From UCB3 sp964415605 (lineage in GTDB: Bacteria > Chloroflexota > Anaerolineae > Epilineales > Epilineaceae), in NCBI GenBank assembly GCA_964415605.1, contig CAYQBA010000030.1, positions 1 through 31,617 on the forward strand: a stretch of 31,617 nt of DNA. The letters run 5' to 3'. The notes below the pieces were generated by a model that saw nothing but the letters and a program-made list of their open reading frames with translations, did no database searches and had not been told where the DNA came from. Made by a program: the position numbers and the translations under genes. Below are positions 1 to 7,913 of the stretch, piece by piece (position 1 is the stretch's first letter; the number at the start of each line of letters is the position of its first letter).

Positions 1-810
1 GGCGGTGCGGCCGCGTGGGACCAGGCCCGGCGCGCGGCGGGTGCCGCGGATGCCAACGGCGCGCGAGGCGGCGCGCGCGCCGGGCGCGCGCCCAGTCAGG
101 ACGCCGTCAGCGGCGCCCAGAAGGCGCACAAGTACATCGACTACCTCTGCCGGCTAAAGATCTGGGGCTTCGAAAACGTGCCGCTGGACGCGCTCCTGCG
201 CCCGATGACGCTCTCGACCGTCGACCTGGCCGGCGTGGACCGCAAGCTCGCGGACTTCGTCGTCGCCAAGATCGTCGGCGACATCTGGAAGCAGGCGACG
301 CGCGACGGCCTCCCGCGCCCCGTGTTCCTCGTCCTCGAGGAGGCGCACAACTTCGTCCCGGCCGGCGCCGACGGCGGTCAGGCGGCGTGGTGGCTCAAGC
401 GCATCGCCAGCGAGGGCCGCAAGTTCGGCCTGTTCCTCGTGCTGGTCACGCAGCGCCCGTACCGCGTGCACCAGGACACGCTCTCGCAGTGCGGCAGCCA
501 GGTCATCATGCGGCTGACCAACCCCGAGGACCAGAACGCCATCCGCCGCGCCTCGGAGAGCATCTCCGAAGGGCTTCTGGCCGATCTTCCGGGGCTCAAC
601 GTCGGCGAGGCGGTCATCCTCGGCAACCTCGTGCGGGTCCCGGTGATGGTGCGCATCCGCCCGCGCGCCAGCGCCGAAGGCGGCAGCGACATCGACCTCG
701 TGAAGAAGCTCGAGCTGGCGCGGGCCGAGGCCGGCGTGGACCGCTACGTGGCGCGCGACGCGGCCGAGCGCGCCGCGCGCGGGCGGTCGCCGTGGCGGGA
801 GGACGTGTGA
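1..810 (+). CDS. herA: HerA-type DNA translocase ATPase, 3' part (5' end outside window)
   Basis: The reading frame is open from base 1 to the TGA at 808-810, giving the last 269 residues of a HerA/FtsK-superfamily ATPase. Seen: a Walker B/catalytic segment VFLVLEEAHNFVP (the two Glu codons at 337-342), a sensor-like LVLVTQRPYRVH, and the C-terminal HerA pattern with LTNPEDQNAI and a closing block GEAVILGNLVRVPVMV. The Walker A loop must lie upstream of the window. The first ~45 residues are an Ala/Gly/Arg-rich, probably disordered stretch before KAHKYIDYL. HerA is a hexameric motor that drives DNA-end resection with NurA and Mre11-Rad50, best known in archaea. Here it is coupled by a 4-bp GTGA overlap to an Mre11-type nuclease, which supports a repair role. 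No NurA is visible in the window. Confidence 0.88.
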   Translation, partial: GGAAAWDQARRAAGAADANGARGGARAGRAPSQDAVSGAQKAHKYIDYLCRLKIWGFENVPLDALLRPMTLSTVDLAGVDRKLADFVVAKIVGDIWKQATRDGLPRPVFLVLEEAHNFVPAGADGGQAAWWLKRIASEGRKFGLFLVLVTQRPYRVHQDTLSQCGSQVIMRLTNPEDQNAIRRASESISEGLLADLPGLNVGEAVILGNLVRVPVMVRIRPRASAEGGSDIDLVKKLELARAEAGVDRYVARDAAERAARGRSPWREDV

Positions 811-2012
811 TCACGATCGTCTTCGCCGCCGACAGCCACCTCAACAAGCACTACGCCCGCATGACGCCGGACCAGCTGACGGCCCGGCGCGACCGGCTGC
901 GCGGTGCGTGGAAGGAGACCGTCGACTTCGCCCTGGCCCAGCGGGCGGACCTCTACGTCCACGGGGGCGACCTGTTCGACGGCCCGAACCCGCGCACCGC
1001 CGAGCTCATCTGGACCACCGACCAGTTCCAGCGGCTGGCCGACGCCGGCATCCACGTGCTCCTGATCGGCGGCAACCACGACATCCCCAAGTCGCGCCTG
1101 GCCGGCGCCACGCCGCAGCGGCTGTTCGACACCGCCCGGCTGGCGCACGTGTTCACCGACCCCACCGCGCCGACGTGGTGGGTGCGCGACATCGGCGGCA
1201 TCCGGCTTGCCGTCGGCGGGCTGCCCCCGGACCCGCGCCTGGCCCGCGATGCCGATCCGCTGGCCGAGCTGGCCGCCCCGGTGGCGCCGCCGCCGGCCGA
1301 CTGCGTGCTGCTCGTCACGCACTACGCCGTCGAGGGCACGCTCCACCCGTCGGCCGACGAGCCGGTCATCCGCAAGGCCTCGATCGCGGCGCTCGAGGGC
1401 GTCGTCGACTGCGTGCTGGTCGGCCACGTCCACACGGCGCGCGAGCTGGCGATCGGCGGCGTGAAGGTGGTCTTCCCCGGCCCGACCGAGCGTCTCACCT
1501 TCGGCGAGCTCGACGTGCGCTGCGGCTTCTCGGTCTTGACCATCGAGGGCCGGCGCCCGAGCCGCGTGACGGCCCGGCGCATCCACATCGACCCGCAGCC
1601 GATGCGCCGCGAGACCGTGCGCGCCACCGACATCCCCGCCGACGGCCCGACCGCCTGGCTGGTCGACCGCGTGCGGTCGTGGTCGGCACCCGACCAGATC
1701 CTCCAGGTGCGCGTCGAGGGCCCGCTGCCGCGCGCCACCTACCAGGCGCTGCGCTTCCTCGACGTGTGGCAGGTAGGGCACGACCTCAACTTCTACTTCG
1801 ACCTCGACCGGCACCTGTTGTCGGTGGAGGTCGACGCGCCCGGCGACCTGGCCCACGCCGGCGGGCAGCGCGTGAGCCCGCGGGCCGAGATCGCACGGGT
1901 GGCCGACGGGTTCGCGGCGGGAGCGGCGAGCGCCGACGAGCGCGAGCTCGTCGCGGCCGCGCGCGACCTCGTGCTCGAGCACTACGGCGTGCCGGCCCTC
2001 GAGGACGCATGA
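807..2012 (+). CDS. sbcD: Mre11/SbcD-family metallophosphoesterase (DNA repair nuclease)
   Basis: 401 residues. All five calcineurin-like phosphoesterase motifs of the Mre11/SbcD family are present: ADSH (D9, H11), GGDLFD (D55), GGNHD (N90, H91, D92), THY (H172) and GHVH (H207, H209). These residues bind the two metal ions used for DNA backbone cleavage. After the catalytic domain comes a beta-rich capping region and a helical tail, as expected for a Rad50/SbcC partner. The GTG start at 807 overlaps the herA stop (GTGA). The next gene starts in an ATGA overlap at 2009, so translation is probably coupled through the operon. No sbcC/rad50 follows, so the partner ATPase would have to be upstream or elsewhere. 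Function as a DNA-end nuclease is inferred from family and neighbours. Confidence 0.9.
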   Translation: MITIVFAADSHLNKHYARMTPDQLTARRDRLRGAWKETVDFALAQRADLYVHGGDLFDGPNPRTAELIWTTDQFQRLADAGIHVLLIGGNHDIPKSRLAGATPQRLFDTARLAHVFTDPTAPTWWVRDIGGIRLAVGGLPPDPRLARDADPLAELAAPVAPPPADCVLLVTHYAVEGTLHPSADEPVIRKASIAALEGVVDCVLVGHVHTARELAIGGVKVVFPGPTERLTFGELDVRCGFSVLTIEGRRPSRVTARRIHIDPQPMRRETVRATDIPADGPTAWLVDRVRSWSAPDQILQVRVEGPLPRATYQALRFLDVWQVGHDLNFYFDLDRHLLSVEVDAPGDLAHAGGQRVSPRAEIARVADGFAAGAASADERELVAAARDLVLEHYGVPALEDA

Positions 2013-3214
2013 ACGCCTACTCCGTCAGCGGCCTCACCGCCTACATCAAGTCGCTCTTCGACGAGGATCCCGAGCTCGGCGACGTCTGGGTCGAGGGCGA
2101 GGTCAGCAACTGCCGACCCGCCGCCAGCGGGCACTGGTACTTCGTGCTCAAGGACGACGGCGCCACCGTCAACTGCGTGATCTGGCGGGGTCAGGCGGCG
2201 GTGATGGCGACGCTGCCGGCGGATGGCCGGCGTTTCCTGATGCATGGCGGGGTGTCGGTATATGGGCCATCCGGCCGATATCAGTACTACGTGGACCACT
2301 GCGAGCCGGCCGGCCAGGGAGATCTGCATCAGCAGTTCGAGGCCTTGAAGGCGCGGCTGGCGGAAGAGGGGCTCTTCGACGCGAGCCGCAAGCGGCCGCT
2401 GCCGCCGTTTCCGACGCGGATCGGCATCGTCACCAGCCGCCAGGCGGCGGCGCTGCGCGACATCTGCAACGTCCTGGCCCGCCGCTGGCCGGTGGCCGAG
2501 GTGTTTGTGGCGCCGACCCTGGTGCAAGGCGACGCGGCGCCGGAGCAGATCGTGGCCGCGCTCGACGCCATCGCCCGCGCCGGCGTCGACGTGGTGCTGC
2601 TCGCGCGCGGCGGGGGCAGCCTGGAAGACCTGTGGGCGTTCAACGACGAGCAAGTGGCCCGCGCGATCGCCGCGTGTCCGGTGCCGGTGGTCTGCGGGGT
2701 CGGGCACGAGATCGACTTCACGATCGCCGACTTCGCGGCCGACGTGCGGGCGCCGACGCCCTCGGCCGCGGCCGAGCTGGCCACGCCGGACGGGCGGGAG
2801 CTGCGGCTGGCCATCGACGACCGACGCCTGCGCCTCGATCGCGGCATGGCCGACCGGATCGACGCTCACCGGGAGGGCGTCGATCGGCTGGCCCATCGGC
2901 TGCGCCTGGCGGCGCCGGAGCGCACGATCCGCGACCTCGGGGCGCGGGCCGAGGCGCTGCACGCCCGGCTCGACCGGGCCGTGGGCGCCCGCTTGCGCCT
3001 GGCGCGGGCCGACCTCGATGGCCGCGCCCGGCGCCTGGCGGCACTCAGCCCGGAGGCGACGCTCCGGCGCGGCTATGCGCACGTCAGCCGCGCGCGCGAC
3101 GGGCGGGCCGTGGCGGCGGTCGGCGACGTGCGATCGGGCGAGGCGATCCGCGTGCGGGTGATCGACGGGGCGTTCGACGCCGTGGTCACCGGGCAGGGGC
3201 GGTTGTTCGACTGA
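2009..3214 (+). CDS. xseA: exodeoxyribonuclease VII large subunit
   Basis: 401 residues, somewhat shorter than the ~450 residues usual in proteobacteria. An N-terminal OB-fold (about 1-100, with VWVEGEVSN) binds single-stranded DNA. The catalytic domain shows IGIVTSRQAAALRDI, the glycine-rich LLARGGGSLEDLWAFND, and GVGHEIDFTIADF with H233, followed by RAPTPSAAAEL. The C-terminal part is a long Arg/Leu-rich helix, the usual XseB-binding coiled region, ending in a small beta cap (LRRGYAHV onward). ExoVII degrades single-stranded DNA from both ends in the cytoplasm. The ATG at 2009 overlaps the upstream stop, and xseB follows after 24 bp, so the two ExoVII subunits are made together and in one operon with the HerA/Mre11 pair. 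Confidence 0.95.
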   Translation: MNAYSVSGLTAYIKSLFDEDPELGDVWVEGEVSNCRPAASGHWYFVLKDDGATVNCVIWRGQAAVMATLPADGRRFLMHGGVSVYGPSGRYQYYVDHCEPAGQGDLHQQFEALKARLAEEGLFDASRKRPLPPFPTRIGIVTSRQAAALRDICNVLARRWPVAEVFVAPTLVQGDAAPEQIVAALDAIARAGVDVVLLARGGGSLEDLWAFNDEQVARAIAACPVPVVCGVGHEIDFTIADFAADVRAPTPSAAAELATPDGRELRLAIDDRRLRLDRGMADRIDAHREGVDRLAHRLRLAAPERTIRDLGARAEALHARLDRAVGARLRLARADLDGRARRLAALSPEATLRRGYAHVSRARDGRAVAAVGDVRSGEAIRVRVIDGAFDAVVTGQGRLFD

Positions 3215-3238
3215 CAGGACAAGGGGAGAGGGGTACCG

Positions 3239-3499
3239 ATGGGACGCAGCGAAACGAAGGGCGCGACGGGTCAGGATGCGGCCTCGCTCGGCTTCGAGCA
3301 GGCCTATCGCGAGCTCGACGAGATCGTTGCGCGGCTCGAAGCGGACGATATGACGCTGGATGCCTCGCTGGCGCTCTACGAGCGCGGGGTGGCGCTCTCC
3401 AGGCGCTGCGCCGACCTCCTGGCCGCGGCCGATCTCCGGGTGCGCGAGGTCGACGGCCGCGGACGCGATGCGGGGCCCGTCGAGCTGGATCAGCGCTAG
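3239..3499 (+). CDS. xseB: exodeoxyribonuclease VII small subunit
   Basis: 86 residues, the normal length for the family. The core has the typical two-helix pattern: FEQAYRELDEIVARLE, then MTLDASLALYERGVALSRRCADLL. In ExoVII several copies of this small protein bind the long C-terminal helix of XseA. The ATG at 3239 is preceded by a purine-rich AGGGGAGAGG ribosome binding site. This appears to be the last gene of the herA-mre11-xseA-xseB operon, since a strong stem-loop follows 55 bp downstream. Confidence 0.93.
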   Translation: MGRSETKGATGQDAASLGFEQAYRELDEIVARLEADDMTLDASLALYERGVALSRRCADLLAAADLRVREVDGRGRDAGPVELDQR

Positions 3500-3554
3500 C
3501 CGCGCGCGGTGTCCCGGGCACAACGGGGCTCGTGGACTCTTGATCCGAATGCAA

Positions 3555-3581
3555 ACAGCCGGTCCGTTGTGGACCGGCTGT
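3555..3581. terminator. perfect 11-bp stem-loop between convergent genes
   Basis: ACAGCCGGTCC (3555-3565), a 5-nt loop, then GGACCGGCTGT (3571-3581). Read on the + strand it ends the xseB operon but has no T-run. Read on the minus strand the stem is followed by TTTGC, a short T-tract, which fits termination of the small minus-strand gene at 3631-3849. It is probably a shared bidirectional terminator. Confidence 0.7.
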
Positions 3582-3630
3582 CTCGACGTTCTGCGCTGGA
3601 CGGGGGATGGCGGCTGGGGGAGAGCCAGCC

Positions 3631-3849
3631 TCAGGCCTGACTGCGCATCGATGCCCGCACCGCCCCGGCCACCACCGGCACTGGCCGGCGCCTGAGGTTG
3701 GGGATGGTCAAGCGCGACGCCAACGCGGGCTCGGGATGGTCCTCGAGGGTACCCCCGAAGACGATCGCGCGGATCAGCCGAAGGCGATTGCGGTGCAGCT
3801 GGCGCTGCAGATCGGTGAGTGGGCTGTCGGCGAAGCCGTCAGCAAGCAT
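3631..3849 (-). CDS. small hypothetical protein (72 aa)
   Basis: A 72-residue frame, not recognised as any family. The case that it is real rests on its context. The ATG at 3849 is preceded on the minus strand by TTGGAGGTGTATC, a strong GGAGGTG ribosome binding site 6 nt before the start. The frame ends 49 bp before a perfect stem-loop with T residues on the minus-strand side. The protein is basic and soluble-looking, with an Arg/Leu-rich middle (QRQLHRNRLRLIRAIVFGG) and no membrane segment or signal peptide. It could be a short regulatory or leaderless peptide, or a decayed gene. It sits alone between the xseB operon and the divergent protease gene. Confidence 0.5.
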   Translation of the reverse strand: MLADGFADSPLTDLQRQLHRNRLRLIRAIVFGGTLEDHPEPALASRLTIPNLRRRPVPVVAGAVRASMRSQA

Positions 3850-4014
3850 GATACACCTCCAAGCGGTTCAAGGTTAGCGATCCAGCGCCGCGTGCACCGC
3901 GCGTCTCTGCAGACCCGCGTGCGCTGAAGCATCAACGATACGTCGCCTCTTTCGTCGAGGCCACTTTCAACTATTCATTACGACGTTCGAATCCCCCCGG
4001 TTGTTACGATCGCG

Positions 4015-4043
4015 TTGACGATCCGCCGGGTTGGGGTTACCCT
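4015..4043 (+). promoter_or_regulatory. possible sigma70-type promoter for the S8 protease gene
   Basis: TTGACG at 4015-4020, a 17-bp spacer, then TACCCT at 4038-4043, about 40 bp before the ATG at 4085. The -35 is good and the -10 is weak (three of six). The region 3960-4010 just upstream is noticeably more AT-rich than its surroundings, which fits a promoter region shared with the divergent small gene. Confidence 0.35.
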
Positions 4044-4084
4044 TCGGCCACCGCGCCCGCTCCTCGCCACCGGGGGTCTTGACC

Positions 4085-7000
4085 ATGCTTGTCCACTCGC
4101 CCGTTTCCCGAGACCGGGCGCGCAAGCGTTCACCCTTCCGCCGCCGCGCCGCCTTCGCCGCCGCCATCACCAGCTTTGCCACGGCATGGCTCGGCCAGGC
4201 GGCGACAGTCCGGCCGGCGGCTCCCGTCGCCGCCGGGGCCATCGATCCGTCGCCCGCCCGCCGCTACATCGTGATGCTGGCCGATCCGCCGCTCGCGGGG
4301 TACCGGGGCGGCATTGCCGGCCTGGCGCCGACCGCGTTGGATGCGGGGATGGAGCGGCATAGGTGGATGCCGCTGGCGATGGCGCCCCTCGGCGCCGCCT
4401 GGCGGCAGGCGCGCCGCACGGCCCACCTCGACGTCGACACCCCGGCGGCACGGGCCTACGCCGCGCACCTCACGGCCGCCCAAGATCGCGCCATCGCCGC
4501 GCTTCGCGCCTGGGCGCCGGGGGCGCGCGTCGACTGGCGCTACCGCTACGCCTTCAACGGCTTTGCGGTCAAGGTCACGCCGACGCAGGCGATGCGCCTG
4601 ATGCGCCTGCCGGGCGTGGCGGCGGTTCATGCCGCGGAGCACCTCCGCCCGGAGATGGACTCGACCCTTCGGTTGATCCACGCGGCGGAGGCATGGCGGC
4701 AAGCCGGCGGCGTGGAGGAGGCCGGCCTGGGAGTCCGCATCGCCATCGTGGACACCGGCATGGATGCGACCCACCCCTTCGTCAACGACGAGGGCATGCC
4801 CCCCGCGCCCGACGGCTTCCCCGCGGCGACGCTGCATCTGCGCGACGGCACGGTCCTGGACTACCCCGATCGCGCGCGGTACGCCAACGGCAAGCTCATC
4901 GCCGCCCGCACGTTCCCGTCACCCGAGATGCTCGAGGGCCTCACGCCCGCGCAGGCGCTGGCGCGGTTCACGCCGTTCAGCGGCGGGCACGGGATGCACG
5001 TCGGCGGCATCGCCGGCGGCCGGCGGGTCACGCACCTGTTGCCGCTGGCGTGGGGCGAGGTGGCGCCGGTCACGTTGTCCGGCGTGGCGCCCATGGCCTG
5101 GCTGCTGAACTACAAGTACGACTTCTCGACCGGCGCCGAGTATGCCCAGGGCACCAACCTGGCCGGCACGCCCGAGCTCATCGCGATGCTCGACCAGATG
5201 ATCGTCGACCAGGTCGACGTGCTCAACATGTCGGAAGGGCACGTGACGTTCCTGATCGACCACCCGGCCAGCCACCCGCTGGCGGTGGCATTCGATCACG
5301 CCGCGGACGCCGGCATCGTGCCGGTGTTCTCGGCCGGGAACGCCGGCGCGAACGGCCGGGTGTCGCTGTCCGGGGCGTTCAAACACTCGGCCAAGGTGAT
5401 CACGGTCGCCAACACATCCACCACGGCATCGGTCGACCTCACGGTGCGGCTGTCCGGAGCCGGCGCGCCCGCGCCCGAGCTCGTGGTCGCGCCCCGCGGC
5501 ACCCTTGCCGTGACGACGCCGATCACCGCGCCGCTGTTCCTCGCGCCCGACGGCGGTTGCGCGCCGGACGGGCGGGCGCTGGGCACCATCGCCGTGGCGG
5601 TGCGCAATGGCGAGGGTGCGTGCACTTACGCCGAGCGCGCCGAAGCGCAGCGCGAGGCGGGCGCGGTCGCCGTCCTCTACTACTACGACGATCGCGCGAA
5701 CGGCGGCCTGTCCACCACCCCGGTCGCCTTGCCGGCCGTGGCGGTCGGGACCGCCGGCGGCACCACGTTGGTCGCGTGGCTGCGCGGGGCGCCGCCCGAT
5801 GCGGGGGCGACCATCGTCCCCGGTGTGACGCGCGGCTACGGCGAGGTGCCGGACATCCTGGCCGGCTCGTCCAGCCAGGGACCGAGCCTGGATTGGGGCA
5901 TCAAGCCGGACCTCGCCGCGCCCGGCACGGGCGTCCTGTCCAGCTTCTCGTCCGGCACCGAGGCCCAGTCGAGCCCGTACTTCGGGACGGCCAGCGGCAC
6001 GAGCATGTCCGCCCCGCACGTGGCCGGCGCGGCCGGCCTGATCCGATCGGCGCATCCCGATTGGCCAGCCGCGATGGTGCGCGGCACGTTGATCAACACC
6101 TCGGCGCGCACCGTGCGGGTGGCGGCCCCCGGAGCGCCGCCGCGCGACGCGCTGCCCACCGAAGGCGGCCCAGGCCGGCTCGATCTCACGCGGGCGCTCG
6201 ATCCGGGCGCGTTCCTCGCGCCTCCGACGGTGAGCTTCGGCAAGCTGGGGGCCGGCGCGCCCGGAGCGCGGACCGTGATCGTGACGAGCGCGCTGCCCGA
6301 GGCGGCCGAATGGTCGGTCGAGGTCCAGCCGCTGGGTGGCGATGGGCGCGTGATCGTGCGACCCGACCGGTTGACCGTCACGCCCACGGGCGTGCACGTG
6401 CTGTCGGCGACCCTGGCGACGGACGGGTTGGCCGAGTCCGAGCACTGGGGCGACATCGTGCTGCGGCAGAGCGGCGCCGAGCGAACCCTCAGGCTGCCGT
6501 ATTACGCCTATGTCGACACGCCTGCGCGGCACAAGGACGTGCTGCTCGTCAACTGGACGATGGGCAGCACGCCCGACCACGGCGCGTTCTACACGGCGGC
6601 GCTCGACGCCGTGGGGTTGACCTACGACGTCTGGTGGGTGGATGAAGATCCCGCCAACGCCGCGCGCGGCGCCGTGCGCGCGCACCCGCCCTTCGAGGTT
6701 CTCCAGCGCTACGACCTCGTCGTCCTCAACACGAACCTCAGCCGTGTGGCCTTGCAGGAGGCGTTCGCGGGCTCCTACCAGTACTTCAACCACCTGCTCG
6801 CCGGCGGCAACCTGTTGATCGCCGGGCAGGGGCCGCAAGGCTGGTGGACCGTCGGCCAGCGCCAGACCCAGCAGGGCGCGAGTCAGAACGCCGGCTGCGA
6901 CATGTGCCTCAGCCGCTACATGGCCGGGTTCCAGTTCGGCATCACGGCCACGCTGACCGGCCGACTTCTGGCCTGGCCGGAACGGCCGGCGGAGCCCGAG

Positions 7001-7741
7001 ACCACGGTGGTGCTCCAGCCGCACCCGGGTGGCGGGGCGCCGTTCGCCTACGCGCTGGACATCTCCACCGGCCGTCTGGCAAAGGACGGGGCCGCCGGCA
7101 ACCAGTATCGCTTCGCCTCGGGCGGCCTGCTCGGCCCGTACGACCCCGCCCGCGAGTACCCCTACACCGAGGGCGTGTTCGACCGCGTCCGGCCGTGGGC
7201 CCGGCCGCTGTGGGCCTACGATGGCCGGGTGGTCGGAACGTATGTCGCTGGCCGCCAGCATCCCGAGGCCGACATCCGCTGGAACGCGATGTACTGGGGC
7301 TTCGGCCTGGAGGGCGTCGGTGGCGCGGGGCCCGGGACGGCGGACCGGGCCCGGCTGCTCGGCGACGCGTTCAACTTCCTGGCGCGCAACCTGTGGATCG
7401 CCGGGGTGCGGGAGATGGTTGCCGACGCAGGGCTCAGGCAACGCCTCGCGTTCGTCTGGCCGCCGGAGGCCCGGATCCCGGACATCGGGAGCGTCGAGAT
7501 CGACTGGGGCGATGGGTCCGCCGTGGAGACCCTGACGTTGGCCCCGCCCATCGCGGCGGATCGCGTGACCTTGCAGCACACCTTCCCGCGGCCGGGCGCG
7601 TTCAACGTGCGCATCGCGGCGATCCCGGTGGCCGGTGCGGCCCCGCTGCACGGCGCGGTGCGTGTGAGCGTCGGCCGTGGCGGCCCCTCGCTCTGGCTGC
7701 CGTGGGCGAGTGGCGGCGACGGCTTTGCGGTGCGGGACTGA
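4085..7741 (+). CDS. large secreted subtilisin-family (S8) serine protease with PA, flavodoxin/GATase-like and PKD-like parts
   Basis: 1218 residues. I chose the ATG at 4085 over an in-frame TTG at 4031 because it directly precedes a basic N-terminus (RDRARKRSPFRRR) and a hydrophobic signal segment. Order of parts: signal peptide (~1-40); an I9-like propeptide (RRYIVMLADPP onward, ~55-200); and an S8 catalytic domain with Asp223 (IVDTG), His302 (GGHGMHVGG), oxyanion Asn419 (SAGN) and Ser640 (SGTSMSAPHVAG). A PA domain (~470-565) is inserted before the Ser. After it come a beta-sandwich region; a Rossmann-like domain (DVLLVNWTMG, LLAGGNLLIAGQGPQ, ~815-1100) resembling GATase/ThuA-like folds; and a PKD-like domain (DWGDGS at ~1140, HTFPRPGAFNVRI). 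The catalytic set is complete, so it is probably an active extracellular protease. The C-terminus ends LWLPWASGGDGFAVRD. Substrate unknown. Confidence 0.92.
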   Translation: MLVHSPVSRDRARKRSPFRRRAAFAAAITSFATAWLGQAATVRPAAPVAAGAIDPSPARRYIVMLADPPLAGYRGGIAGLAPTALDAGMERHRWMPLAMAPLGAAWRQARRTAHLDVDTPAARAYAAHLTAAQDRAIAALRAWAPGARVDWRYRYAFNGFAVKVTPTQAMRLMRLPGVAAVHAAEHLRPEMDSTLRLIHAAEAWRQAGGVEEAGLGVRIAIVDTGMDATHPFVNDEGMPPAPDGFPAATLHLRDGTVLDYPDRARYANGKLIAARTFPSPEMLEGLTPAQALARFTPFSGGHGMHVGGIAGGRRVTHLLPLAWGEVAPVTLSGVAPMAWLLNYKYDFSTGAEYAQGTNLAGTPELIAMLDQMIVDQVDVLNMSEGHVTFLIDHPASHPLAVAFDHAADAGIVPVFSAGNAGANGRVSLSGAFKHSAKVITVANTSTTASVDLTVRLSGAGAPAPELVVAPRGTLAVTTPITAPLFLAPDGGCAPDGRALGTIAVAVRNGEGACTYAERAEAQREAGAVAVLYYYDDRANGGLSTTPVALPAVAVGTAGGTTLVAWLRGAPPDAGATIVPGVTRGYGEVPDILAGSSSQGPSLDWGIKPDLAAPGTGVLSSFSSGTEAQSSPYFGTASGTSMSAPHVAGAAGLIRSAHPDWPAAMVRGTLINTSARTVRVAAPGAPPRDALPTEGGPGRLDLTRALDPGAFLAPPTVSFGKLGAGAPGARTVIVTSALPEAAEWSVEVQPLGGDGRVIVRPDRLTVTPTGVHVLSATLATDGLAESEHWGDIVLRQSGAERTLRLPYYAYVDTPARHKDVLLVNWTMGSTPDHGAFYTAALDAVGLTYDVWWVDEDPANAARGAVRAHPPFEVLQRYDLVVLNTNLSRVALQEAFAGSYQYFNHLLAGGNLLIAGQGPQGWWTVGQRQTQQGASQNAGCDMCLSRYMAGFQFGITATLTGRLLAWPERPAEPETTVVLQPHPGGGAPFAYALDISTGRLAKDGAAGNQYRFASGGLLGPYDPAREYPYTEGVFDRVRPWARPLWAYDGRVVGTYVAGRQHPEADIRWNAMYWGFGLEGVGGAGPGTADRARLLGDAFNFLARNLWIAGVREMVADAGLRQRLAFVWPPEARIPDIGSVEIDWGDGSAVETLTLAPPIAADRVTLQHTFPRPGAFNVRIAAIPVAGAAPLHGAVRVSVGRGGPSLWLPWASGGDGFAVRD

Positions 7742-7784
7742 CGCCGGAGGCGGCCGGCACGGGTGGGCGCGGGTGACACGGCGA

Positions 7785-7802
7785 TCGGGGTCATGACCCC
7801 GA
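7785..7802. terminator. 18-bp perfect palindrome between convergent protease and comM genes
   Basis: TCGGGGTCATGACCCCGA reads the same on both strands and can fold as a 7-bp stem with a CATG loop. It lies 44 bp after the protease stop and 112 bp past the end of comM. The position between convergent genes suggests a bidirectional terminator, but no T-tract follows on either strand. A protein-binding palindrome is the alternative. Confidence 0.4.
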
Positions 7803-7913
7803 GCCGATGGGGTGATCGATGCGCGCGGCGGCGCCCGACGGCGCGCCTCATCCGTCGGCGCGGCGGGGCTATCGTGGGAAATCGGCCTTGATCGCCGGCC
7901 GCTTCCCGGGCGC

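Noticed and set aside
3983..3999. GTTCGAATCC resembling a tRNA T-loop
   Set aside because: The bases flanking TTCGAAT (CGACG and CCCCC) do not pair as a T-stem, and no acceptor or anticodon arm is present upstream.
4031..4084. Upstream TTG start for the S8 protease
   Set aside because: It lacks a ribosome binding site and would put extra residues before a normal signal peptide that starts at the ATG 4085. It also overlaps the promoter candidate.
4919..7651. 910-residue open frame on the minus strand
   Set aside because: Antisense to the well-supported S8 protease; composition is typical of a reverse-complement artefact in high-GC DNA.
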